In this document: positions 1 through 10,371 of the stretch, piece by piece
Layout: each line of letters opens with the position of its first letter
Numbering within the stretch: the stretch's first letter is position 1
NCBI GenBank assembly: GCA_963575745.1
Contig: CAUYUJ010012558.1
Span: 339,001 to 403,000 of the forward strand
From: Prorocentrum cordatum
Lineage: Eukaryota > Sar > Dinophyceae > Prorocentrales > Prorocentraceae
Reading direction: 5' to 3'
DNA length: 64,000 bases
The notes under the pieces: model-generated
What the model was told of the DNA's origin: nothing
The model's database searches: none
What the model saw: only the letters and a program-made list of their open reading frames with translations
Position numbers and translations under genes: made by a program

Positions 1-45
1 CTGCGGTACTCACAGTTGCATATGGTAGGGTCCTTCGCAAATATA
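1..45 (-). repeat. Composite-satellite leader, reversed copy at the window edge
   Basis: Reverse complement reads GCGAAGGACCC then CATATGCAACTGTGAGTACC, matching the leader at 5027-5095 and 52365-52420. The rest of the unit lies outside the window. Confidence 0.5.
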
Positions 46-964
46 AACTTCGAACGTTTTCCCCGCGCCGCCCCTGCTCCCAAGAAACGACGACGGATCG
101 CGGCTCCTAAGAAGTGGGGCCACGCTAAGCATGTTCTTGAGAAGGTTCCAGAAGGGGTGCGGTGTAAAATCTGTTTCAGGTGCCAGGCCCAGGGGACCAA
201 GGAGTCCTGGTTGCGCCAGCAGTGCGGCCGAATCATGCCCAGACCTTCCACTCGACCCACCTTCCGCACCTGCATGTCTTTCGTGGTGTTGCTTTCTGTA
301 GCAGGTACGGAGGAGTGTCGTCGTCGAGGGCCTTTAAATTGAACGCTCCTTGCGCCCTCCCCACAAGTACGGGAACGAAGGCCAAGTCGAGAGTCCTCAG
401 AGGCCAGCTGCCGCAAGGACTGCAGCGGTGGCCCGCAGCCCAAGCGACGCAGTCCCGCGAAGACAGCGTCCGAGGTGTGGTCATCCCACCCCGTCGTTTT
501 AACGACAGGGTTGGTCTTTGGGCCCGTGAAGTGACGGAGTCCCCTTAAAATAGCATGCAACATGCAAAACGGACCAGTGGAAACCCAAGAGTCATCAACG
601 CTCTTGGAATAAAACCTCCCTTCAAGTTCCCTCTTCATAAGACCCTAGAAGGGTTCATTTCCATTGAGGAATTTGCCTAGTTGGAAGACAACCGTTTGAA
701 GACCCTCACGCATGCCAAAGCATCACTCTCGGGACTCCAACGCCACAGATGAACCTGATTGCTGCGTCTTGACGACCCTGAGTCGTGCCAGAACGTCATT
801 CGTGGGGCTGCAACATCGCGAATCAACGTGACTGTTGCCCCCTCAACACTCTGAATCTCGCCAGAACGCAATTCCTCGTAAGTTGACCAGGGGAATCCGT
901 GAAACCCTTGCTAATTGTTATGCATTATCCCAGTGCGACCCTACCTAGGAGTTGGAGCCCCTAG
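46..964. other. No gene recognised
   Basis: Non-repetitive sequence with only short unconvincing frames on both strands. Confidence 0.4.
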
Positions 965-1350
965 GAAAGCAGCATTCGTAGTAACAGTAAAGCTAACCTA
1001 AAGCTAAGCTAAAGCAAAGCTAACGCTAAGCTAAAGCTAAGCGAAAGCTAAGCAAAAGCTAAGCTAAAGCTAAGCTAAAGATAAGCTACAGCTAAGCTGA
1101 AGCTAAGCTAAAGCTAAACTAAAGCTAAGCTGAAACTAAGCTAAGGCTAAGCTGAATATAAGCTAACGCTAAGCTAAGGCTAAGCTAAAGTTAAGCTAAA
1201 GCTAAGCTCAAGCTAAGCTCAAGCTAAGCTAACGCTAAGCTAAAGCTAAGCTAAAGCTAAGGTAAAGCTAAGCCAAAGTTAAGCTAAAGCTAAGCTAAAG
1301 CTAAGCTAAAGCTAAGCTAAAGCTAAGCTAAAACTAAAGCTAAAGCTAAA
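965..1350. repeat. AGCTAA tandem repeat
   Basis: About 385 bp of imperfect 6-bp units (AAGCTAAGCTAAAGC). Confidence 0.9.
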
Positions 1351-1734
1351 GCTCCCAGGGGACTGGGGGAACCGCTCTCAGGGGACTGGGGGAACCGCCC
1401 TACACTGCCCGGCACCTTCAAGCACAGAAAGTAAGAACCCTACTAGGCAGAGCCTAGGTAGGGAAAATACGCGGCGCTAAGGCGACAACCACATGTTGAA
1501 AAGGAGCCGCCCTCACTCCGTGAGAACCTTGCAAATTTCTGACACGAGTGTGCGCGGCGCTCATGCGAGAGCCACATTTTGAAAACCACCCGCCCTCCAT
1601 CTGTGAGACGGTTGCCAATGTTCAAGCTTCACGACATAGATGGCGAGGAAGTCTCAGGCGAAACGCCCAGTCCGCTCTACATGCAATTCTGGTGTGCGAG
1701 GGGGAGGAGTTATCAATAAGGAAACCGGACTGAG

Positions 1735-1895
1735 GAGGAGGAGGAGGCGGAGGAGGAGGAGGTGGAGGAGGAGGAGGAAGAGGAGGAGGAAGAGGAGAAG
1801 GAGCAGGAGGAAGGGAAGGCGGGGGAAGCATGAGGGAGGAGGAGGGGAAAGGAGGAACGAGGAGGAGGAGGGAGAATGAGGAGGAGGAGCGGGGA
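1735..1895. repeat. GGA/GAG microsatellite
   Basis: Imperfect GGA runs; the arginine- or proline-rich ORFs over it are artefacts. Confidence 0.85.
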
Positions 1896-2569
1896 GGAGG
1901 GATGAAGAGCACAGCGGCAGAAAAAGCCCTTCCCAGGCCACCGCCAACGCACTCCCGACAGGGAACTCATTCCCTGGCCTCCAGAGCCTTGAGCAGTTCA
2001 AACCTGTCGGCCCTTCTGAGCTCAGAGCCCGTGGAACCTAGAGTCGGGTGCCGGGGCCATGAAACAAACGCCCGCGGCAAAAAACACTACTCTGGGGATC
2101 CGACCCGAACAACAGCACGACGTCGGAAGTCTGCGCGCGCGAGCGGAGCCCAATCACCCTGATAGGGAAGTAGCATGAACTGCTTAGCAACGCGCGTGCG
2201 AATCGTCCAAACTCACATGCACGGGAAAGGGGTACAGCACCATGTTCAAGTGCGCATATATGCGTGAGCGTTGCCTGGGTAGAGCTCGCGCACGGGCGTG
2301 CGCACGACACCTGCTTAAGCTCAGTATGCGCGCGCGCGTGAACGGCGACATGCGTAGCTGGGCGCACACACGTATGCCCACCACACCGCTTGCAGCGATT
2401 GGTGTGTCAGGTCTTTGCTGTTGTTGTTTCTGTCGCCTCCTGCGAAGCAGGTGTAAAAACCCAGTGGCGCATCGAACCCTATCTGTGCTCATATGTTCTC
2501 ACCAGGTCCATGCGCGGCTGCCTTCACAACAAAAAACTCCTGAATCTGAGTCTGGGGTGGTGCCGCCCA

Positions 2570-2665
2570 AGACGACGACGACGACGACGACCACGACAAC
2601 ACTGACCGACGACCAACGACCGGCAACCGACGACCGCCGACGACGACGACGACTTCATCCCCCCC
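2570..2665. repeat. ACG/GAC microsatellite
   Basis: ACGACG runs, adjoining a degenerate GGCCCCAAGACGG array. Confidence 0.8.
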
Positions 2666-2699
2666 AAGGGGGCCGCCTGCCCCCATCCGCCCCGCCCCC

Positions 2700-3120
2700 C
2701 AGTATAGTCCCAGGTGGCGTCCGAGACAGCCAAGACGGCATCCAAGTCGGACAACGTTGCCCTATGCGGTCTCCACAGCGGTCCAAGACGGCGACCAGGA
2801 CGGCCCCGATGGCCCCAAGACGGACCAAAAGGCCACCAAGACGCCCCCAGAGGCCTCCGAGTGGACCTCCAGGAGGGCCACAATATACCTAGCTGATTGA
2901 ATCCCTGTGTGTTTTCAACCATTTAGCGGCGGCGCCCCTTCGGGCTGCCGAACGCCTCAGCAGACCCAAGAGGCCACTAAGATGGCCCCAACACGGCCCA
3001 CGAGCACAGCGGGCCCCAACACGCCCCAGAGAGACCCCCTAGACGGCCTCCGAAGGCATCAGGCGGGCCAAGAGCGCCCGAAGACGTCTCAAGAGACCCC
3101 GAGCGGCCCCGAAGAGGTCC
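2700..3120. repeat. Degenerate AAGATGGCCCC-type array, copy 1
   Basis: Irregularly spaced units such as CCAAGACGG and GATGGCCCCAA. Similar arrays occur at 14755-14950, 20880-21040, 24570-25300, 51240-51780 and 57040-57200. Confidence 0.6.
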
Positions 3121-3447
3121 TGCAGAAAGCAAAGCCATTTGTTTTGTTTAGGTAGCTTCCCGGGCGCAGTGGTGGAATCGTGCTGCAACGCAACTCGATC
3201 TCAAGGATGGCCCGCGCCGGCAAAGAGGTACACGTCGTACGTAGACGGCATGCCTGTGCGTTGTGCGCGTGTGGGAGCGTTGGGGTGCGCGGTCGTCCTC
3301 GTCCTCCGCGGCGTCCTCATCCATAGCGAAGGCACCCTTCAACTTGTTCTTCCGGTCCTTATGTTTCAGAGTCGCAGGGGGGGCCAGACTGTCGGCTGCT
3401 AAGCATGCACCCAACCAGAGCAAGTGATACATAAACGGGGACGATAC

Positions 3448-3449
<2 letters not shown>

Positions 3450-3496
<47 letters not shown>

Positions 3497-3615
3497 CACA
3501 CAATAATACATGCATGCATGCATGCATGCATGCATGCAGACATACGTATATGCATACATACATACACACATTAACAGCGAGAGAGGGAGAGAGAGAGAGA
3601 GAGAGAGAGAAAGAG
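3450..3615. repeat. Microsatellite cluster TA, GA, TGCA, GA
   Basis: (TA)n, (GA)n, (TGCA)n, then (GA)n within 165 bp. Confidence 0.9.
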
Positions 3616-3619
3616 CGAA

Positions 3620-4780
3620 CGAGACTGGGGGTCCACATTCGCAAGCCAAGACAGCGGGGAAGTGAGGAGAAGGGGGGGGCGCAAGGAAGAGAGCGACCCA
3701 TGGAAAGGAGTAGGGCCATGGCGGCACACAGGCACACGGGAAAGCGATCCTTCTGCCGTTGTTCTTCAAGCTTTCGCTGGTCCTTGCGGGGGGCAGGGGG
3801 GCATGACCTTTGCTCATGAGCAAACACCGTCGTTCTACTCCTCCTTCTCCTCCTTCCTCCCTCCATCCCCCTGCCGCTCCCCCGCAACTCTACCGTTCAG
3901 CACGGCGTTGGTAGGACTGGGTTTAGTGGAACCTGGTTTAGCGTGTGTGTACCTGTGGACGCCCCCCCGCCCCATTCCACTAACCAGAACTGCCGTCACC
4001 CGAAAAAACACCAACTAAGGCAGACCTGGCTTAATGATTCTGGCCAATGTTATGGCCTCCGGGGCCCAATCACTGAAGGGCTCCCCTTAACTGGGCCCCG
4101 GCTATGCCCGAAGCTACGCCCGCCGCGCTCCCTGTTTCTCCCCCCGCCCGCTCACTTCCCCACACGTGTCTCCTTTTTGTCGAAAACGTGTCCTCAATGG
4201 CAGAATACGCTCAAAAACCCTAAGAGGGGCGCGCGGTAAAGACGCAAGACCCTTGGAAGACAAAGTTGGGATTTCTGGGGCGGCGGACGACGAAAACCTC
4301 AAGGACGCAAGAGCGAGGAAGAGCAAGGACGCAAGGGTACCCTGAGCAAAGTCGCGCGTCCATACTAGGGTTTTGACTGTATTCTGGTCACCTGGAACGT
4401 GGCATCGATCGATTCCGATTCAGTGGGCATGCCCGTTCGGGATGCGTGCGCAAACGTGTCGACCAATGCCGCCCTCGGACAATTCACGCGTTGTCGAATC
4501 GATCGGACCCATCCGGAGGTCCAGCTCATTGCGGATCCTCCCAAGCAAGATGGGGTTGGGGCCAAGGCATCCGACGGCCGCGGCCACCGGACCTTCTCGA
4601 CCACTGATGACAGGGACCGACCTTTCGCCCGGGGTCGTCCTTTGCGGGCCAAAAGCCCTGGAACGACCCCCAGAGGCCGACATTGGCAAGCAAAGTCTCG
4701 ATGAAATGAACCAGCGTAAAGCACCCACAACGTCATAGGTCTGGGGTTGGGGGCGCTGGTCGTCGAGCGTTCACGACCTG
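3620..4780. other. No gene recognised
   Basis: Overlapping short frames on both strands; a vague similarity to family B near 4600-4700 was not strong enough to annotate. Confidence 0.4.
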
Positions 4781-5095
4781 CCCCGCACCAAACATAGACG
4801 ACACAGCATAGCTCACACCATTATAGCTCACATCACATAGCTCACACTGGACTCTAACAGCGATGTCTTGCCATCTATGCGGTGCAACCCAGGCGATGCA
4901 ACCAGTGTGGTGCAATCCGTCGATGTGGAGCAGTATATGCGGCGCAGGGCAGTGGAAAGCAATGCGACGCAATGCGAAGCCGTGCAAGGTAATACAGAGC
5001 AACGCAAAGCAATTCAAAATCAGCCCGGCGAAGGAACCAACCATATGCAGTTGTGAGTGCCGCAGTTGTGAGGACCTTCTTCGGTGGAAATCGTT
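4780..5095 (+). repeat. Composite satellite: CTCACA units, GCAAT units and leader
   Basis: AGCTCACA-type units (4805-4860), GCAATGCGA-type units (4955-5015), then the leader GGCGAAGGAACC ... CATATGCAGTTGTGAGTG. Confidence 0.65.
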
Positions 5096-5940
5096 ATGGG
5101 GCCACAACACCTGCAAGGTGCGTGCCGACTTGAGACGGCGGGGCGCATGTGGACCCTCCCAGTTGGACCTTAGGAGGAACCCCCTTAAAAGGCCACGAAA
5201 CGTATGCGGGGTGTGCCGAAACGGGCGTGGCGCCCGCCTGCCAACTGCGTCACTGGGATCGTTGATGGAGCTCCCTGTAGGGCCACGAAACGTGTGAGTG
5301 GTTTGCCGAAGCTGGCGTGGCGCCCGCATGCAAGCTGCAACACTGGGGCCTTCGGTAGAGCTCCCTACGAGGCCACAAAACGTGTGAGCGGTGTGCCGAA
5401 ACGGGGGTGGCGCCCACATGCGAACTGCGCCACTGGGACCTTAGCTGCAACTCCCTATGGGGCCACGAGACGTGTGAGGGGGGTGCCGAAACGGGGGTGA
5501 CGCCCACACGCGAACTGCACCACTGGGGCCTTGGCTGGAGCTCCCCATGCGGCCACGAAGCGTGTGAGAGGTGTGCCGAGACAGGGGTGACGCCCACATG
5601 CGAACTGAACCACTGGGGCCTTAGCTGGAGCTCCCTATGCGGCCACAAAACGTGTGAGGGGTGCGCCGCAACGGGGGGTGACGTCAGCATGCGAACGGTG
5701 CCACTTGGGCCATAACTGCAGCTCCTTACGGGGCCCAAAAACGTGTGAGGGGTGTGCCGACATGGGAGTGGCGCCAACATGCGAACGATGCCGCTGGGGC
5801 TTTAGCTGGAGTCCCCAATGGGGCCACGAAACGTGTGGGGTGTGTGTGTGTGCCGAAACGGAGGTGACGCCAACATGAGAACGGTGCAACTGGGGCCTTA
5901 GCTGGAGCTCTCCATGGGGCCACGAAACGTGTGAGGGGTG
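5095..5940 (+). repeat. 91-bp satellite, about 9 units
   Basis: Each unit carries GGGGCCTTAGCTGGAGCTCC, GGCCACGAAACGTGTGAG and GTGTGCCGAAACGG. It is followed directly by the GAT array. Confidence 0.85.
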
Positions 5941-6370
5941 TAACGAAGCTGATGGCGATGATGATGGTGTTGGTGGTGGTGATGCTGATGATGAAGAAAC
6001 GGATGAAGATGAAGGTGATGATGAAGCTGATGAAGATGATGCTGAATATGATGATGATGATGCTGATGATTATGATTATGATGATGATACTGGTGATGCT
6101 GAAGATGATGCTGGTAAGGCTGTTGCTGCTGATGATGATGATGATGATCGTGGTGTCGATGACGGCGAGTATGATGATGCTGGGGATGCTGATGATGGTG
6201 ATGATGGTGGTGATGCTGACAGTGATGATGGTGACGGTGCTGGTGATGATGACGACGGTGATGTTGATGATGATGGTGATGCTGATGAAGATGCTAATGA
6301 TAATGATGATGCTGATGATGATGCTGATGACGAAGACGGTGGTGATGATGATGTTGATGGTGACGATGAC

Positions 6371-6401
<31 letters not shown>

Positions 6402-6423
6402 CTGATGCTGATGATGATGATGC

Positions 6424-6467
<44 letters not shown>

Positions 6468-6560
6468 GTGATGATGACGATTCTGATGGGAGGAGGGGAA
6501 GGGCGATGATGGTAGGAGGGTGGAGGAAGGAAGGAACGCGGGCCGATGTCCCTCCAAAGC
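5941..6560 (+). repeat. GAT microsatellite with GGGAGGAGGG tail
   Basis: About 540 bp of GATGAT with variants, then a GA-rich tail. Confidence 0.9.
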
Positions 6561-6584
6561 AAGGACCCATCATCACATGATTGC

Positions 6585-7045
6585 ACAGAACAGTGCAACG
6601 ACGCGCAAAGACATGTAATGCCATGCAAGCAACAACGCAATGCAACGCAATGCAACGCTATGGACAAAAGTGCAAAGCAACGCAACGCAATGCAAAGCAA
6701 TGCAACGCAACGCAATGAGACGCAGTGCGACGCAATGAAAGGCAATGCAAAGCAGTGCAAAGCAATACAAAGCATGCAACGCACTGCAAATCAACGCAAC
6801 GCAGTGCAATGCAACGCAAGGCCATGCAAAGCAATGGAGAGCAATGCAAACAAATACAACAAACTGTAAAGTAATGCAAAGCCGTGCAAATCAATGCAGC
6901 GCAGTGCAAAGCAATGGCATGCCATTGCCATGCAAGGCCATGCGATTGCAATGTCATGCAATGCGGTGACAAAGCAACGAAACGCGATTACAACGCAATG
7001 CAAACCGATGCAACGCAATGCGATTGCAATGCAATGCGACTGCTG
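6585..7045. repeat. GCAAT/GCAAC degenerate 5-bp repeat
   Basis: GCAATGCAACGCAAAGCAA-type sequence for 460 bp. Confidence 0.85.
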
Positions 7046-7179
7046 TGCAACGGGGGGGGCAGCGGACGAGAACGGGGCCGCCGGGCCCGCAGGAGGGCCC
7101 AGTTCCTTCGAAGAGAAGTACGGACCTCGAAGGGCAGGCACTGATTGGGAAGAAGAGATCTCAACACATCCCTTGCACA

Positions 7180-7330
7180 ACTTAACTCACACCATATAGA
7201 CCTTACACACACAGCTTGCACCACACGCATCACACGACATAACTTGCACCACACAGGTCACACAACACGGCTTGCACAACATCGCTGACACCACCTTACC
7301 TGAACAACATACCGTCCACCTCCGCATTGC
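7180..7330. repeat. CTTGCACCACAC minisatellite
   Basis: Irregular repeats of CACACGGCTTGCAC and close variants. Confidence 0.7.
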
Positions 7331-7998
7331 AATACCTCACTGTGTGGGGTTCACGCTGGCTAACATTTTGTAGTAGTATACACCAGTCTCTCGGACGTAC
7401 TTCGCAGTCTGGACGTGACTCTGCGCCCCTACGAATGACCCGGCCTCACCCCGCCCCCTCCCTGCCCATCTCATCCGACACCCTCCTAGAATTCGCCCCT
7501 CCCCAGGGGTGCGTTTCGAGCAGAACTTCGAAGGGAAGTCTGGCCGTGGCGACGAGGGCGCCCCAATGGAGGCCCCGATGAAGTCCAAAAGGACCCGTGT
7601 TTCGATCACCCGCCCACCCTGCCCATCCTGATGCAGCAGCTTCAGGGGAGCTCATCTTGCGCGATGGGTCGGCTCCGTGTCGAACCCACGTGAAATGCGA
7701 GCAGGCCCCGCGTCGGGTGCAAGAACAGACTGCTATCTACAGGACCGTGGCAAGGCCCCTCGAAGATGCAGCAGTGCATAAAACCCGCCCACAGCCCACC
7801 CCACCCCACCCCGACCCACCCAGCAAGCGCGCCCCCACGACGGTCCCCTTGCTCCCGGCTCCGCCACCACGGCGGCCACGGCACTCGGGGTGGCGGCCGG
7901 GCGGGGACTGGGTGGACGCCGCGGACCCCTCCCCCATCTCTCCCCCAATATTTGGGCGAATAGATCTTTTCGATCCGGGCAAATTTCCCCCATCTGAA

Positions 7999-8172
7999 TA
8001 CCCAGACCCGTGGCGCCATAACTGGTTCGTAACCTCGACCCCCAGAGGTCTCGACCCGTTTCCCGGGACCGATTTATCATCCTGCGACAGATTTTGACGG
8101 TCCCGAAACTCCCGAAATAACGAAAAACCTCCCGTGTCTTTTCATGACTCGATGGGATCTGTGTATGCGGGG
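7999..8172 (+). mobile_element. Family B copy, diverged
   Basis: CCCAGACCCGTGGCGCCATAA at the left, core GAGGTCTCGACCCGTTTCCC and TTTTGACGGTCCCGAAAC, right end TTCATGACTCGATGGGATCT. Confidence 0.55.
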
Positions 8173-8354
8173 GCCGTTTTCGGCCTCGCGGGATAATCAC
8201 ACAGCTTCGACACCCGCGTTCATCCGAGGTCGGGGCGCGGCGGCCACTCTCCTCAAACCTCGGGCGGCCCGATCTTCCAGCCCCAGGCTTCCCGTCTATA
8301 AGACCCTCCAGGGGCGGTTTTCGGGCCCGGAGACAATTCAAATTGGCAAGGAGA

Positions 8355-8400
8355 GCGGACCCGAACGGAAAATGCTTCGCCGCCGCCGCCGCCTCCTGCA
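8355..8400. repeat. CGC short tract
   Basis: CGCCGCCGCCGCCTCC tract; not a gene. Confidence 0.5.
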
Positions 8401-9089
8401 TCCCTCTTCCTCATAGATAAAGCCGCCCCGCCTCGCAACCAGACGTGCCGTCAGGGCGGTTGGGGTGCCTCGCCTGACTCCCTCGCACTTGGCGGCAAAA
8501 AACTTTGTAAACTCCCAACGCGGACACGGATGAAGGCGGGCCGTGCCAGAAATTAAGAACACCTTCAAGGAAACAAGACGGCTCCTTTTCAAAACAGGGC
8601 TCTCGCTGCACACTCAAACTTCACTCGGGTCATGGTGCCATACCTCTTCGCTTTCCTCAGAGCGTCTCTTTATGGTCATGACAGGGTCCTCATCATAATC
8701 ATCCCATCCTCCTCCCTCCCACGATTGGGAGGAGGGGGGAAGGAGGACCAAACACCGAGATTCGCGGATCGATGTTTGGGTGCCGTTTTCCGCCCCATGT
8801 GGGGCCTCCCGGAGGCTTCTCGTTGTCATGCTCGATTTCTCCTTGAAGTTCTGGTCACACCGCACCCCGAACATGTTTGGAAATATTCTTCAGGGAGGTT
8901 GAAGAGGCCGCGCAAGAGGAGGCGGCACAAGAGGAGAAGCAGGAACACGAGCATCAGCCACAGCATCATGAGAAGAAGGAGGAGAAGGTTCAGGAGGACG
9001 GAGGAGAGGGGAAGGGCAGATGGGGGGAGGGATGCGAGGGAGCGAGCAGGAACTTGAGCGATGACGAGGAACAGAGGGGTGCAAGGGAG

Positions 9090-9180
9090 GGACAGAGGAG
9101 GAGGAGGAGGAGGAGGAGGAGGAGGAGGAGGAGGAGGAGGAGGAGGAGAAAGCGGAGGAGCAGCAGCACCAGCAAGAGCA
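9090..9180. repeat. GGA microsatellite
   Basis: Near-perfect GAGGAG run. Confidence 0.85.
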
Positions 9181-9344
9181 GGAGAAAAAGGAGAAGTGAG
9201 GATGGAGCCAACGGAGGGAGGACGAGAAGGAGGAGGACTCTGGAAGCACCGAAGGGAACGCACCCGGCAGGAACACCTGGTGCCGAGAGGCAGAGTCGGC
9301 GACCCGGTGGCACAATGCCCTGCGACTGTCCACCGCGTGCCGAA

Positions 9345-9745
9345 GGCGCTGCTCCAGGACCCCCGACGTCGTGGATGGATCGCAGCGTCGACCCTCCGAG
9401 GTCTCGACCTTTCCCAGCGTCGTGCATTGATCGCAGCGTCGTGAATTGATCGCAACGTCTGGGGGAACAAAATGTGACATAAACATAAAAACTCGGAGGT
9501 CCGCGCGGATTTCACTGATCGGCGCTGGACCTCCCCTCCCTGGCGCGCGGAGCGCGCCAGGGGCGGCGCCGGAGGCGCCGCTGGGGGGCCCCAGCGCCGA
9601 TCAGAGAAATCCGCGCGGACCTCCGAGTCTTTATGTTTATGTCACTTTTTGTTCCCCTAACGTCGTGAATTGATCGCAGCGTCGACCCTCCGAGGTCTCG
9701 GCCCGTTGCCCTGGGCCACCTGTCCGTCCCGAGTCGAGGCTGGAC
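9345..9745 (+). mobile_element. Family B sequence split by an introner
   Basis: CCCCCGACGTCGTGG and GTCGACCCTCCGAGGTCTCG occur both before (9358-9412) and after (9661-9705) the family A element at 9460-9658. A short ATTGATCGCAGCGTCGTG unit is repeated in between. Confidence 0.6.
9460..9658. mobile_element. Introner family A copy, intergenic and nested
   Basis: The cleanest copy. It has near-perfect inverted repeats of about 90 bp per arm, running from the outer GGGGGAACAAAA / AGGGGAACAAAA through CATAAA and CTCGGAGGTCCGCGCGG to GATCGGCGCTGG. AACGTC is present on both sides (9454-9459 and 9659-9664). It is inserted into a family-B sequence whose halves lie at 9345-9459 and 9659-9745. Confidence 0.85.
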
Positions 9746-9809
9746 GGTCCCAGGGCCCTGCACGGGCCCCTCCGAAGGCCGTACCTCCTCCCCTCCGGGG
9801 GAGAAGCAG

Positions 9810-10160
9810 AAGGATGCGGAGGGGGAGGAGGAGGAGGAGGAGGAGGAGGAGGAGGAGGAGGAGGAGGAGGAGGAGGAAAAGGAGGAGGAGGAGGAGGAGG
9901 AGGAGGAGGAGGATGAGGAGGGCGATGTATAGAGGCAGAAGGAGGCGGAGGGGAGGAGGACGAGGAGGAGGAGGAGGAGGAGAAGGAGGAGGAGGAGGAG
10001 GAGGAGGAGGAGGAGGAGGAGGAGGAGGGCGATTTATAGAAGCAGAAGGAGGCGGAGGGGAGGTGGAGGAGGAGGAGGAGGAGGACGAGGAGGAGGAGGA
10101 GGAGGAGGGGAGGAGGAGGGCGATTTATAGAAGCAGAAAGAGGCGGAGGGGAAGATGAGG
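9810..10160. repeat. GGA microsatellite with an interspersed 30-bp unit
   Basis: GAG runs interrupted three times by GGGCGATTTATAGAAGCAGA or a close variant (near 9920, 10027 and 10118). Confidence 0.85.
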
Positions 10161-10371
10161 AGGACAAAAACACGCGCCGTGACCCTTTCACGACGCAAGG
10201 GGGCCTTGGCTGGCGGCATCGGGCAAAGGGCGGCTCGGCCACGCGAGAGGCCCTGGAAAAGCAGATCGTCTGGTCGTATCGCCGCCTGACCTCGTCGACG
10301 AGGACCCTCCCGTATTGGATCCCCTTGCTGAGCGGCGCAGAAGTCGCTGCTGACGGAACCCTGCAATGGAT

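Larger units (their letters stand above)
7335..8880. other. No gene recognised apart from the family B copy
   Basis: GC-rich sequence in which overlapping frames on both strands are open; no coherent protein is visible. Confidence 0.4.

Noticed and set aside
5095-5940. CRISPR-like array
   Set aside because: The 91-bp units are tandem with no unique spacers, and the genome is eukaryotic.
5931-6784. Long methionine-, aspartate-, histidine- or isoleucine-rich ORFs over GATGAT arrays (also 56124-56630 and 58319-59434)
   Set aside because: They are translations of a microsatellite in each frame; no non-repetitive domain is attached.
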